From: Pegea sp. RAD2-039
Lineage: Eukaryota; Chordata; Thaliacea; Salpida; Salpidae
DNA length: 64,000 nucleotides
Assembly: GCA_034620365.1 (NCBI GenBank)
Contig: JAQGEQ010000204.1
Coordinates: 558,001 to 622,000 of the forward strand
Reading direction: 5' to 3'
Shown here: in pieces, positions 46,401-58,434 of the stretch
How positions within the stretch are numbered: position 1 is the stretch's first letter
Layout: every line of letters starts with the position of its first letter
The notes under the pieces: model-generated
What the model was told of the DNA's origin: nothing
What the model saw: the letters and a program-made list of their open reading frames with translations, nothing else
Databases searched by the model: none
Position numbers and translations under genes: made by a program

Positions 46401-49400
46401 CCAATGACCTCATACTTCACTGAGCATTCTCTGCAGACAAGACAGCCGACGAAACAATCAGTGGCCATTAGAGCATTAAATAGAAGTCATTATAAACAAG
46501 AAAATTAAAAACCACAGCTATTTGGCAAGGTTGACCAGGGCTGGTTTGAACAGCTGACTGTGTTAGGCTGAAAGTTACTTCTAAATAATCCCGTTTTGGC
46601 AAAGCTGTGGTAGGTGCTCGAAAGATTTTTGTTTGTAGTGATGCTTTGGTAGAAGCAAAAGAAGAAGTGAACAAATGAAACTTATTTGATAGCCTTGCTT
46701 TGTACTACCGCTTAATCAACTGATTTGATAGTTTGTGCAAAAGGAAGCACTTACAAAAGAGATGCTGATTACAGTTAGAAGTGTTTACGATTTCCAGGGA
46801 GCAAATAATTTTCACATTCCTTACATGGTCACTTTGTTACTAATGAAACACGAATACAATAGAGGAGTCTGCCTACAACAAACCATGTACATTGTATGCA
46901 CACATACAAAGTAAATCTTGGGACAAATGAAAGTTGGTTACCAAATTCGACCAGCAGCTTATCAAAAGTTCATTTGTTGTTCAGAATAAAAAAATTCTTT
47001 TAAAGAAGTATAATCAACAAATATCTTATTTGTTGTCATCAAGCTTTCTTCTATATGCGGTAAAAGCTGCTAGAGAAGATGGGGATTGCTGGAAGATGCT
47101 CTTTTATTTTCTTGTTTGGTTGTATCAATTAGGATCTTCTTTATCATTTGTTTTCAACTTGAGTCTCACGGTTCTTTATATATTGTAGTTGGTGGTAAAA
47201 ATGATTTTGTATCTTTCAAGTTGTACGTCAATCTTAATACTTTTAATATAGATTTTTGAGCAAACTTGAATTTGAAGTATTTCATCTTAAGAAGTTTTTT
47301 GTTTTTTAAGATATTTAAAATCAAGTACTTGAAGAAAAGTAAATCTGAATTCAAGTAGCTTCAAAACATCATTTTTCATTCTTTCGTATTCGATTATTCA
47401 ATAGCTACAACTAGAATGATTATCAAAATTTTAGAGAAAAAAAAGCAAGAAATTTACTGAGGCTGAGAAATTTCTTGCTTTTAGATTAAGTTTGAATCTC
47501 CTGGTGATTGAGTCACGTGACTATCTACCTCGCAAACTTTGTTATCTTGAAATGTTGTTTGAATGAGATGACCGAAGTTAAATATTTGACATCGTCTATT
47601 AGTAGAGAGGTCTTTACCGCACCACAAGTAATGATGCAAACATAAGAATTCATGTTAAGATGCTTGCCCTTTCCAAATCTTCATCACTTACTGATGTCCT
47701 CTATGACGAAGTGATTTAACCAAATCTTATTTGACATGCGGTAAACTGACTTTCCTCCGACCAATCATCATGCTTATACCACGTGACCGCTATCGATTGG
47801 AAGCAAGACTTCTGTTTTTTGATTTTACTAAACCAAATTTACACTTTTGCAAAGAAAGTCTCATTAACACATCAGCTGATTTGTTGCCATGACAACTTGA
47901 TATCGATCGCTGATCTTAGTTGTTATGGCAACTCAGCAGATTTTTAAAAAATTGAGAAAGATTAATTTTTAAGAAAAAAAACTCGAAAAACTAAGGAGTT
48001 ATCTTTTGTTTTTTCAGCTTGTAAGGCTGGTACTTATCGGTCTTCTACCAACTTGTGTCTGCCCTGTCCATCTAACAGTGGACGCTCAACAGCTGACAGA
48101 AGTATTAAGATAACAGAGACATGTCCCTGCAGACCAGGATATGGAAGATCAGAGAATGAAGATCATACTGTTCCGTGTACAAGTAATAAACGAAAAATTT
48201 TAAATATTCAAAAAGTGGTAGCTGATTGAAGAACTGAATCTATTTTTTCTCAATTAAATCTTAACATTTTGAACTTGGTGTTTGTAGGACCACCTAGCCA
48301 ACCAACTAATTTAACCGTTCTCAATATAACCAGTAATCAAGTGATACTCCAATGGAATCCTTCAAAAGATGATGGAGGTAGAAAAGATTTGGAGTACAAG
48401 TAATTTAATACTTCTCATAAATCAATTGAAGAAAAAATAAAATATTTTCTAAAATAAAATCAAAAAGACCCTCCTCTCTTTAGAGGGTTGCCAAATGTTT
48501 TTTTTTTAAATCTTCAAAGCTTTCTTCGCCGAAGAAACGTCGATAAGAAGAAGAAAAATAACTTTCTTTCCTTCCGACCCCTTACTTCATTTAATTTCTT
48601 TATTTGTAAAATCAATAAAATCGAAAGTTTTAAATTAAATCGTATTTCTTATAACCAGCATCCTCTATTTCCAGGATCGAATGCTCTCCCTTCAGAAGAG
48701 ATGGAGTCCCAAACTGGAGTAAATGCTCCGAGAAATTTGAGGTTCAAGACAACAGTACAGGACTGATCAAGGGACTCACTCCTTACACAAAGTATCTTTT
48801 CAATGTCTACGCCGAAAACGGTGTCTCAGCAAGACTACCCGCCGCCGCTGCTCGGAAGTTTTCACCAACTGTTGAAGTCATCACAAGCGAGTCACGTGAG
48901 TTTATGACGTCATCACTCGAAATTTTTTGATCATATTTTGAGAGACACTTCAACCGAAGACTGCTCAACAATCCGCATATGCGCACTCGTGATCACGTGG
49001 TCGCGTGCTTTAATCTTTGTTTCCTTGGTGACGTCACAAGTCGATCAACACTTTTCCTTTTTTTTGTTTGAAAACAATTCAGTTGACGACTGACACGTCA
49101 TCACCACAACTTTTAAAACATCTTGAGCTTCTACAACGAAATGCAGATGACATGATTACACTTATCACCAATCGTCCTTTTCTTTCTCTTAATCTTCTAC
49201 TTCATGACGTCACTTTTTCGCAAGTTTTTTAAGTAAAGTTGTCGATTTTTAGAACCAGGAACAATTAGGATAATCAAGCTCAAAAGTTTATCACCAACTT
49301 CGATTACACTCGATTGGCCGTTGCCATCGAAACCAAACGGAGAGATTCTAGGGTACATGGTGGAGTTGGTAGCACCCAAAGAGAGCCACGCTGTGAAGAA

Positions 49401-52400
49401 GGTACTGATGACGTCATCACTTCATTCACGTGCAACTTGTCAATTTTCCAGGTGGTTGAAGCACATGCGGTCATGGAAGGCTTGAAGCCATCCATGCTGT
49501 ACAAATTCCAGGTTCGGGCTCGAACATCAGCTGGTTATGGTAATTACTCGAATGTATTTGAATTTGGAACCAGTAGATCTGAAAGTTTATCTTCCAATGT
49601 CACCATCATCATTATTTCGCTTTCATTCTTGTCTTTGTTGGTCATCAGTGCTGTGATTTGTTATTTGCGTACTGGCAAGTTTTTGTGTCTCAAATTGTCC
49701 CCAAATACCAAAAAGCAGGCCAACAGACCTCGCCCTAGACCCCCTACAGACGAACAAATCAATTTGATCGGTAAGATCATCTCTTAGTCTTAACGATCAT
49801 CAACCAGATGTTTTGATTCCAGTCAACTTGCCACCGAGAAACGCAAGAAGCGATCGAATATACGTCGAGTACAAAGACCCGCGAGAAGCCATCGAAAAAT
49901 TGGATCGAATCATAAATCCTGAAGAAATTAAAGTTGAAGAGCTGATTGGCTGCGGTGAGTTATGACGTCATTGTCGTGATGACGTAGCTTCGGTCAATGA
50001 TGAAATAAGAAACAGTGATGTTAAGTAAAAAACGCCTGATTCAAAACGCGCGATCTTTCCAAAAATCAATCCTTTTTGCTCATAATATCCGGATTTTAAA
50101 TCAACCTCAACATCGATTTACAAACCACGTGATTGATGACGTCATCCTGATTGACAGGTGAGTTTGCGGAGGTCTATCGTGCTGTTCTTCACCGGAATGG
50201 AATGTATGAAAAAGTAGCAGCAAAACGAGTGAAAGAGGTAACTGGTTCACAAGAGAAGTACAACTTTCTACAAGAAGCAGCAACTCTTGCTCAATTCAAT
50301 GACCCAAATGTGATACGATTAATAGGAGTTGTCCTATCAGGTTTGTTCACTGGCAAACTTCAAGCTGATGACGTCATCGCTTCTTTTTGTTGTAGGAGAC
50401 TGTCACATGATCATCACGGAGTTGATGGACAATAAGTCTCTTGATCAGTATCTAAGAGTAAGTTTATCAATTCAAATTCATCTTCTTCTCAAGTTCAATC
50501 TTCACAAGAACAACTTGATTATTTGTAGAAACGAAAAGGCGACTTGCTATTGGTGGATCTGTTGAAGATGCAAAGAGGGATCGCTAGTGGAATGAGATAT
50601 TTAGCTGAGATGAAATATGTCCATCGCGATTTAGCAGCTCGTAACATCCTCATCGACTCCAATTTGTGTTGCAAAGTGTCCGACTTTGGACTGTCCAGGA
50701 CTCTTTCTAATGATCCAAACGCAACTTACACAGCTCAGGTCGGTGCCAGCTCTTCACTTCCTGATTCACTTAAGTTAAGAGAGAGATAAAAATCTTGAGA
50801 TAATAGTTTGAATCAAGTATGCTTATCATGATAAATCGCCTCAAGCATATTTCACTTTTTAGCTCCTCGGCAACTTTCCGTTTAAAACGAGTTAAAAATT
50901 AATTTTTAGTTTAAACTACAAAAAAGAAATACAAAAAATATTTTCAGTAAAAAACTGAAAATTTATTTTAAAAATCAACTTCTTTTAAGTCGAGTTAAAT
51001 ATCTACAAACATTTTGAGCCGACTAAATCAACACAACTTCGAGACTCTATCATTAACTATTTCTTTATTTCGTTTGCTTACTGGTTAATCAATCAACAAA
51101 ACAAATGTTTAACGCACAGGGCGGCAAAATCGCGATACGTTGGACGGCGCCAGAGTGTATTCGTTGCCGTAGCTTCACATCAGCAAGTGATGTGTGGAGT
51201 TTCGGCATTGTAGTTTGGGAGATCATGTCCGGCGGAGAGAAGCCTTACTGGGATATGACCAACGAGGACGTCTACATCAACGTCCAGGAGGGACTGCGTT
51301 TGCCTTCGCCAATGGTTAGTTGGGTTTCTTCTTATTTTGAAATGTTTTATTTTTGATGATTCTTTGAAATCAACTTTCCACTTTTTATTTTCTTCATTTT
51401 CTTCACTTGTTGGCGACTGGTGGTGGAATTTAGGTTTTGTTCTTTTCTCATCACTGTTTTTAGAGTAATCTCCTGCATATCCGCATCTTTGCAGCGGAGT
51501 TACATTCTTGAGTATGCTGCTATGAGTCTTTTTCTGTTTTCTTTTCCTCAACTTTTTTTCCGATTCCAACTTTTTTAATACTCGGGAGTCTCTTCTTTTT
51601 TTTATTATCTTTAAAGATTTTCTTCCAACTTTCAACTTTTTTTTATCAATATTCTTTCTTACTTTTGAAGCTTTTTTTCCTTCAACTTTTTTTCCAACTT
51701 TTTTTCCCCTTTTCTTCTTGATACGACTCATCGAATTTCTACTTAATTTTAACTTCTTCACCCTAAAAACTCTTTTCTTTTTCGGAACTTTCTTCTGGAA
51801 ACTTATTTTTTCACATTTTGATGGCACCGAAACTTTCTTATAAACTTTTTGTTTTACTTTTTTACTTTTATCTCCACCTTCATATGATTTATATTTTCTT
51901 AATTTTCGAAAATTCTTTTCATTTTCACGTCTGCTAATCTCAGCGATTTTTTGCTGGATCGATTTATATAAACCTTTATAACCTTTTTGATTTACAACCT
52001 GCTTCATTTCAATCAATTTCATCAAACTATTTTGCATTTTATTCTCCATACTTTTTTTATTATTTCTTTTATCTGTGGTTAATATTTCAGAATTGTCCTA
52101 AAACTGTCCACAATATGATGCTGGACTGTTGGGCAGCTGTTCCAACGAGAAGACCAACCTTTTCTGAGTTGGTCACACGTCTGAACCGATTTGTCAGTGG
52201 ATCAAACTCTCTTCGAGACTCACCAAGTTCAGCAAGTGTCAACTGTCCACAAGCAAATACTGAACTGTAAGTTGTTCATTAAAATTTCTTTTTTATCTTC
52301 AATCACTTACTGATCATTTGCTGAAAATCTTCTCATTTATTCACTGCCATTAATGACGTACCAATAGTAATAGTGACGTCAGAATAATCTAAAGACGTGT

Positions 52401-53165
52401 TTGCTAAAATGAAGTCTTACCTTCACTGCGCTTTTATAAATAATTTTCGAATAAATTTTATTCTAAACTTTGCAACGACTTTTTCTAGTTCTAATGATAC
52501 ACCCAACTTAAGCCAAGCAATAGGGTGCGGACAGGTACAATCTGTCCAAACTTGGTTGGAGCTACAAAAACTGGGCAATTATAAAGAACAGTTTGAGAAA
52601 TGTGGAATTGATAGTTTAGAAAAAGTCTCAAATATGACACTCAGGTAAAAGGAACAACAATTTTTTTGAAATTCGAATAAATATGATAAACTTAAGAACA
52701 TCAATAGAATGAAATTAATAGATTTAAATAAAAGAAAAAAGAAAAATGAAATAATTAGTGAATGAACCGAATTTTTCGTGAAAACCGATTTTATTAAAGC
52801 AACAGTAAAAGTACAGGGTTTTTTTTGAGTTTGTCATGTTTATCATTCGATAATCGATTTAAGACGTTCAAACTCTTTAACAACATTTTCTTCATCTATT
52901 ATTTATCATCATTATTACAATTTCTCAATTATTTTAACGAGATATACTGACATCTAGTGTTTCAAATTGCAGCGATCTTAAAGAACTGGGAATCAGTGTG
53001 TCTTTCCACATTGACCGCCTGGAGAATGGAATCAGGACGTTAAAGCGCCATCTAAGCACACCCGGGTCTCCCGGTCGTATTATGAGGTCATTAAGTGTAG
53101 CGTCTACGGCCATCGTTGATAATGACGTATTTGCTGGCAATGAAGCGGAACGCATTGAAGTGTGA
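40484..53165 (+). CDS. eph: Eph receptor tyrosine kinase (complete)
   Basis: Single-pass receptor for ephrins. Exons: 40484-40586, 41841-41908, 44224-44360, 44591-44827, 45427-45620, 45668-45766, 48018-48182, 48288-48399, 48675-48895, 49253-49401, 49452-49770, 49823-49954, 50158-50340, 50396-50457, 50529-50738, 51120-51314, 52091-52266, 52489-52644, 52973-53165. Phases close on 1036 residues. Order: signal peptide (ATG 40484 or the in-frame ATG 40517), ephrin-binding domain (about 35-210, with [15 protein letters not shown] and [10 protein letters not shown]), Cys-rich region (about 225-335), two fibronectin III domains, membrane helix (about 546-567), juxtamembrane tyrosines (RIYVEYKDP), kinase (about 635-900), SAM domain (about 930-1000), and a tail ending IEV, a possible PDZ ligand. 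Catalytic motifs [14 protein letters not shown] and DFGLSR are intact, so it should be active. The glycine loop reads GCGEFAEV, with Ala in place of the third glycine. A second Eph gene lies opposite at the window's right end. Confidence 0.93.
40587..41840 (+). other. Eph intron 1, nothing else seen
   Basis: An AT-rich intron separates the signal-peptide exon from the first ligand-binding exon, with a GTGAAC donor and TTGTAG acceptor. No other feature is visible. Confidence 0.6.
41909..44223 (+). other. Eph intron 2, nothing else seen
   Basis: A 2.3-kb AT-rich intron. A short + strand frame at 42580-42762 has no family signature and is probably chance. Confidence 0.6.
44828..45426 (+). other. 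Eph intron 4, nothing else seen
   Basis: GTAAAC donor and TTTGCAG acceptor. No coding segment recognised inside. Confidence 0.6.
45767..48017 (+). other. Eph intron 6, with a hairpin and one TGACGTCA
   Basis: A 2.25-kb intron between the two Cys-rich exons. It holds a TGACGTCA near 46038, CACGTG boxes near 46394, 47514 and 47780, and a perfect 15-bp inverted repeat at 47442-47483. Short frames inside carry no recognisable domain. Confidence 0.55.
47442..47483. repeat. Perfect 15-bp inverted repeat, 12-base loop
   Basis: Arms 47442-47456 and 47469-47483 are exact reverse complements (AAAAGCAAGAAATTT and its complement), separated by 12 bases. A transcript would form a 15-bp stem. It lies in an Eph intron. 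It could be a small mobile-element relic, an RNA structure or chance. Confidence 0.9.
50739..51119 (+). other. Eph intron 15, nothing else seen
   Basis: The intron follows the kinase exon shared almost exactly with the second Eph gene. Its own sequence does not resemble the matching intron there. Confidence 0.6.
51180..52049 (-). other. 289-codon lysine-rich antisense frame in an Eph intron
   Basis: An uninterrupted ATG-initiated frame runs opposite to the Eph gene from 52049 to 51180, mostly within intron 16 (51315-52090) and entering the antisense of exon 16 at its end. The first 190 residues or so are very rich in Lys and Arg, as in protamine-like or linker-histone tails. I recognise no domain. 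The + strand here is pyrimidine-rich with repeated CTTT and CCAACTTTTT runs, so the complementary purine strand naturally gives AAA/AAG codons and few stops. A nested gene is possible; chance from composition is at least as likely. Confidence 0.25.
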
Positions 53166-53550
53166 CAAACACGTGACTAGAAATCCCGTTGAAATGAGTG
53201 AAGCATAGAAAAGAGATGATCAACTGTGTAAGAACGCCTCAAACTCTTAAAATACTCCGACACAACCTCACATCTCCTTATGTTTGTGTCTCTAAGGCTT
53301 GATCAGATTCAACCGTTTACTGCCCCATATCTAGCACCGAGTCTGCTTCATCTTTAGTTATTTATTTCGTAATTCTTGAGCTTTGCGCTGAAAATACAAT
53401 TATTTTGCTTGAAAACCACTTTCTTTTGGGTCGCAAGTGGAAGTTTTCTTTGCACAGTGAAATCGTTCAAATGATAGATGGTTGTTTTTATCATTGCATC
53501 TTTGATATATGTTTGCTTTTATTTTGTATCTTTATTTTGTTTTCGTTTTT

Positions 53551-53556
53551 AATAAA
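53551..53556 (+). terminator. Candidate poly(A) signal of the Eph gene
   Basis: AATAAA lies about 385 bases after the stop codon at 53165, followed by a T-rich stretch. Confidence 0.5.
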
Positions 53557-53575
53557 GTTTGTAGTAAAAGTGACT

Positions 53576-56500
53576 TTTTTGATAAAATCACTGTTTCAAA
53601 TTCAAACTCGATAGCAATTTAATCTTTTTAGCAAAATCAATCTTTGAGAGTGTTCTGACACAAAAAGAAGATATTTTAAAACATTATAAAGAAGTACTGG
53701 GAAATTATAAAGTTGCTCAAGGTACAACAAACATATTCACACAAAAAGTTCAAATATCTATCAGTTTAATTTGGAAGAGTGATTGATTAAAAATATATTA
53801 GTGGTGATGGTGAAGAACCGGTTTTAGAACTTAAAAAAATGTTTTAGAAACAGCTGAATATCGATGATTTTATTAAGAGGTGGGCGCATTTCAAGCTATA
53901 TTCATTTCTCAAAATAGTTTCACATAAAATAAAACATTCGCTGGGTACATTATATAAATTTTTAAATAAAATTTTAACAAAGGTTATTATTCAAATGAAT
54001 ATTTTATAAACCCTTATGTAAACTATATACAAGGAAAAATTTAACATCAATTTATCTGTATCTTGTCACTATTTATTATTAAAACTGTCAAATATTACGT
54101 GACTATTTATTATTTTGTACTTTATTCACACAAATGTAACTTATACGTATGATGCTTAAAGAAACAGTTTTTAAACTGCATATGGTAGAAATTTTCATTG
54201 CCTCCTATAATCATTTAGAATTTAGAATTGAAGATTTTACAACAAATGCCATCCTATAATTGAAATTAACTTTATTTATTTTTTAGATGTCTTGTCATTT
54301 GTCTTAGAAATTTTATCTTACATAAAACTTTAGTTTGTTTAATTTGAAGCTATAAATGAAAACTGTTACCTTTTTGCAAAAGTTTTTGTAACAAAAACTG
54401 ACTTAAATTTGATTTTGTTTTTTTAGTTTTTAACAACTCCTTGTTATCTTATCGCTGCAAATTTTTTAATGGTGTTTAAAACAACTTATTAACATATGAG
54501 TTTACTGAGAAAATTCCTACTTACTCACTTGAAATTGGCTTTCAACTCTTGCATATTCAACTAGCTTGCTATTTGTAACAAATATTTCAAAATTGTTCCT
54601 TAAGAAATTTGTTCAACAAAAATAAACCTTTCCAAGAAACAAGCTGTAAAGTATCTTCATAAAATATAAATTATTATTATTATATTCGTTTACCAGCTAT
54701 TTAAAAACAAAACTGGAGTAAATAATTATTTATTATAAACAGATAAGTGTAAAAGAAAATTATAGAATGTATTTATACGTTAAGAATTAAAAAAAGTCTT
54801 TTAAAATCTAATAACCAAGATCGAAGAAATTAATGATTTCAAAACAAACCTTGGAAACAGCTTAAACATAATTTATGAATAAAGGATCAAACAAGTTATT
54901 TTTAGCATTAATTGTTTCTTAGAAGTTTACACTCTACATTTTCACTCAATTTTCTACCCAAAACTTTACTTTGGGTTCATTTTTGTTAAGATTCAAGTAC
55001 AAAACCTCTAATAGCTTTTACTGAGGAAACAAAATAACTATTTGAAAGTATCTACTCGTATATTTAGGCCTTATTACTTAATATATATTTTTTAATCTAC
55101 CAATAAAGCAATTTTAATAAGGAGTTAAGAAAAGAGCAGTAACAAGGTTGTAAATGTCTGGTTACAAATATTGATTAAATAAATTATTTGAGAAAAGGTT
55201 TTGAGAATTTTGAACAATGAGTTCCTACGTGCCCAATATCTAGGGTGTTGATGTTTTTGTTGGTAGATCTTTGTTTAAACACAAAGACAAAGTGACTAAA
55301 TCAAATATATTTTCTGTGTTATGCTCTAGTTTAGGCTATTTAAGAATAAAAATGGCAGTTTAGGCTTAACAAATAAGGTTCACATGATGAAGTATTTTAT
55401 TATTGATCCAGGTAAATATGAGACAAAATTTTCACATAAAATGAAAATACAAATTTACAATTATCGTTGAAAAACTTGGTGCTTGATGAAAAACTATTCA
55501 GAATTGGTTAGAAACTACTATCTTGTAATACAGTTTTGTAAAAACTTCATTATACTGTTCTTCAGAAACTGAATTGTCCAAGTTTTAAAAGGATTATATT
55601 ATATTCTGTATAAAACTAAGAATGAAATATACAGTTGGTGGAAGAAATTACTAAAATAGCTGCAAACATAAACAATGTTACTTTTTTGTTATATTTTTTA
55701 TTTTCTTATTTTGTAAAAGTGTTTAAAATACAAGAAATTTGTTTAAACATTTATACGAATAAAAGTCTACCTATTGCACAAGAAAAAATTATTAGAATTA
55801 ATTTAATAAATTTTTAGTTTAAATAAAATATTAATTTTTATTTTTGTATTTGTATTTGTACTTAATGTTACTTATTTCTTAAAAATAATTTATTAAGAAT
55901 ATAAACAAATTGCAACTTTTTCTTTTTGAATAAAAATAACTGAAAGCTATTTACTATATAAGTAAAGCTCATTTTGCTAAATATTCTTCAGTTTCATCTA
56001 TTATAAGCTCCATTCTTAACTTAACTAAATTTTAGATAAGATACTAAATAATTAAATGGCACATATAATTCAGTTAGATTTTTTGGTACGATCAATGTAG
56101 GTAACCAATAAAAGTAATTATTGCTTATGCACAAAAAAATATTTTAAAGATTTTTTAAATCTTTAAAATATCATATTCTTAAGAAAAAGATTTTCTTTTA
56201 TGGATAACAATTTTTTGAAGTCTAAAGACATTTTCATGCTTGAATAATTTCAACAATCCATTTTAAGCATAAATTAAATGATTTATTTTGGCGTGTTTGC
56301 TGCTTGTTGATGTTTTAAATGTAGTAAAGTGAAGAACATTTTGTTTTGCTTATTAAGTAAATCTATCAACATCTATAATTTATGTAACTAATTAACTTGA
56401 ACTAGATAGTCTAGTGATATATCAGATTAATTTTGTATGTTTTTTATTATATTAAGAAATGTTGTCAATTTGATTAATTGTTATGATTGTAGATTTAATA

Positions 56501-56850
56501 ATAATTAAGATTTAATAAGATTTTACTTAAATATCTTCTTCACATATTTCAAAGTATATAGCCATCTCAATCAAGTGAATCTCTATAAAAGATTATTTAT
56601 TTGTAAGCTGCTTTTTTTACTTTCTTTTTTTATTTAGCTGTTATTTTAAATTTATTTATAATTTCATAATATTTTGAATAACTTTTTTTTTAAAGGATGT
56701 TTATATAACAAACATTTTATGAATAATATTTACACAAAACTTAAATGCATATATAAAAAATATATGAATAAAATTTGATATTTTTTTATTAAAATCTTCT
56801 ATTTAAGATTAAAATTTATTAATTCACCTTTTAATGATTACATTTTAGAA
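53576..56850. other. AT-rich intergenic DNA, no gene seen
   Basis: Spacer between the Eph gene and the prolyl hydroxylase gene. No coding segment is supported. A perfect inverted repeat lies at 56139-56171. An acceptor-like ATTTTAG ends about 22 bases before the next start codon. Confidence 0.55.
56139..56171. repeat. Perfect 15-bp inverted repeat, 3-base loop
   Basis: Arms 56139-56153 and 56157-56171 are exact reverse complements (ATATTTTAAAGATTT). The composition is extremely AT-rich, so chance is likelier than for a mixed-sequence hairpin. It lies about 700 bases upstream of the hydroxylase start. Confidence 0.85.
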
Positions 56851-56871
56851 TCAACAAATCTATCAACAAAA

Positions 56872-58434
56872 ATGTTTTTAAATATTTATCAAAGTTGTTT
56901 ACTCCATCTTTTAATTTTGTTTATTCTTTCAAATGGAGTTGAAAGTGAAATATTCTCATCTATTGATCAGATGGAACAACTAATTAATGTTGAAAAAACA
57001 CATGTGCAGGCATTAAAAGACTATATAGAAAGTGAAGAAAAGAGATTACAAGATGTTGATTTGTTTTTGAAAGAGATGAAGAATTTTGTGGGTGGATACA
57101 CAAATGATGTGAATACTTTCCTTTCACATCCAATAAACCAGCATAAGTTGCTACAAAGATTTATTTATAAATGGCCAGTATTAGAAAATATTTTAGAGTC
57201 TGAAAAAAGTGCGAATCAGTTTAGAGATATTGTTAAACACTACACTTCTTCTAATGATGATATTGAAGGTGCTGTAAAAGCTTTATTAAGATTACAGAGA
57301 ACTTATGATCTTAAAGCTGAAGATTTTCAAAGAGGTGAGCTGTTTGGTTTTAGAGCTTTAAAAAATCTAACTTCTGCAGACATGTTTTATATTGGAGTTT
57401 ATGCATTTGATATGGAACTTTATGCTCAATGTTCTGATTGGATGACCAGTTTGCTAAATAGAGAGGAAGATAGTTTTGTTGGATTTACACCTTTTAATAT
57501 ATTAGATTATATTGCGATTTGTTCTGCTAGATCTGGTGATCTAAAAGAAGGAATCAGACTGACTGAAGAACTTCTTAAATATCAACCTGATAATGTAAGA
57601 CTTCAACAAAATCTTAATTATTATAAATTTGAACCAGATAAAGTTGGTATCAAAAAATTAGATGATTATAGTGATTCAGAAGAATTTCGAGTTTATGAAA
57701 GTATTTGTAAGAAAAAAATGAAATCAATAGAAGAAAAGAACTTAAAATGTTTTATGTTCACCAATCATAGACATCCTAATTTGCTCTTACAACCTTTAAA
57801 AACTGAAGAGGTAAGTAGAAGTCCTCAATTAGTCAGATTTTATGATTTTATCAGTGAAAATGAAATTGAACAAATCAAAAAGCTCGCTAAACCTCAACTT
57901 AAAAGAGCGACTGTTCATAATTATCAAACTGGTAAGTTAGAGTTTGCAGAATATCGAGTTAGTAAAAGTGCTTGGTTAAGTGGAGACCATTATAAAGTTG
58001 TTGATATTTTAAGTAAACGTATCACTCATACAACTAACCTAACTCTTGAATTATCTGAAATTCTTCAAATTGCCAACTATGGAATTGGTGGACAGTATGA
58101 ACCTCATTATGATTATTCACGAAAAGCGCATTATGGTCTTGAACAGGGAAACAGGATTGCTACTATGCTGATGTATTTATCAGATGTTCAATATGGAGGT
58201 AATACAGCATTTCTTTATCCTAGAATTGCAGTGGAACCAATTAAGGGAAGCTGTGTTTTTTGGTATAATCTGTTGCCTTCTGGAACGCCTGACGTATCAA
58301 CAAGACATGCAGCTTGTCCAGTCCTGATCGGCGTTAAATGGGTTGCAAACCAATGGATACGAGAAAGGGGTCAAGAGTTTATAAGAAAATGTGAACTCGA
58401 TCAGAACGCTCCAAGTAGTTTTTCATTTACATAA
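56872..58434 (+). CDS. p4ha: Prolyl 4-hydroxylase alpha subunit, intronless
   Basis: Hydroxylates prolines in collagen-type repeats in the ER, using Fe(II), 2-oxoglutarate, oxygen and ascorbate, normally in complex with protein disulfide isomerase. One uninterrupted 520-residue frame matches the usual family length. Order: signal peptide (about 1-25); N-terminal dimerisation domain with heptad-like helices (about 26-150); peptide-substrate-binding TPR-like region (about 160-255); catalytic double-stranded beta-helix (about 320-510). Iron ligands are His412 and Asp414 (PHYD) and His479 (TRHAACPV). Lys489 (GVKWVANQW) should bind 2-oxoglutarate. All are intact, so it should be functional. No ER-retention tail is present, as is normal for the alpha subunit. 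Unlike every complete neighbour it has no introns, which suggests a retrocopy or lineage-wide intron loss. The closest well-known relatives are P4HA1 and P4HA2; I cannot assign orthology. Confidence 0.95.
   Translation: MFLNIYQSCLLHLLILFILSNGVESEIFSSIDQMEQLINVEKTHVQALKDYIESEEKRLQDVDLFLKEMKNFVGGYTNDVNTFLSHPINQHKLLQRFIYKWPVLENILESEKSANQFRDIVKHYTSSNDDIEGAVKALLRLQRTYDLKAEDFQRGELFGFRALKNLTSADMFYIGVYAFDMELYAQCSDWMTSLLNREEDSFVGFTPFNILDYIAICSARSGDLKEGIRLTEELLKYQPDNVRLQQNLNYYKFEPDKVGIKKLDDYSDSEEFRVYESICKKKMKSIEEKNLKCFMFTNHRHPNLLLQPLKTEEVSRSPQLVRFYDFISENEIEQIKKLAKPQLKRATVHNYQTGKLEFAEYRVSKSAWLSGDHYKVVDILSKRITHTTNLTLELSEILQIANYGIGGQYEPHYDYSRKAHYGLEQGNRIATMLMYLSDVQYGGNTAFLYPRIAVEPIKGSCVFWYNLLPSGTPDVSTRHAACPVLIGVKWVANQWIRERGQEFIRKCELDQNAPSSFSFT

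Noticed and set aside
48488..48766. 92-codon + strand frame across Eph exon 9
   Set aside because: It is in a different frame from the fibronectin III coding sequence, which begins at 48675 with correct phase.
49251..49259. Tandem acceptor six bases apart at the start of Eph exon 10
   Set aside because: Both acceptors keep the frame, so a two-residue isoform difference is possible, but it is too common a feature to count as a finding without transcript data.
55830..55865. Repeated TTTGTA/TTTTTA units
   Set aside because: Short low-complexity AT sequence of the kind found throughout the spacers; not a distinct element.
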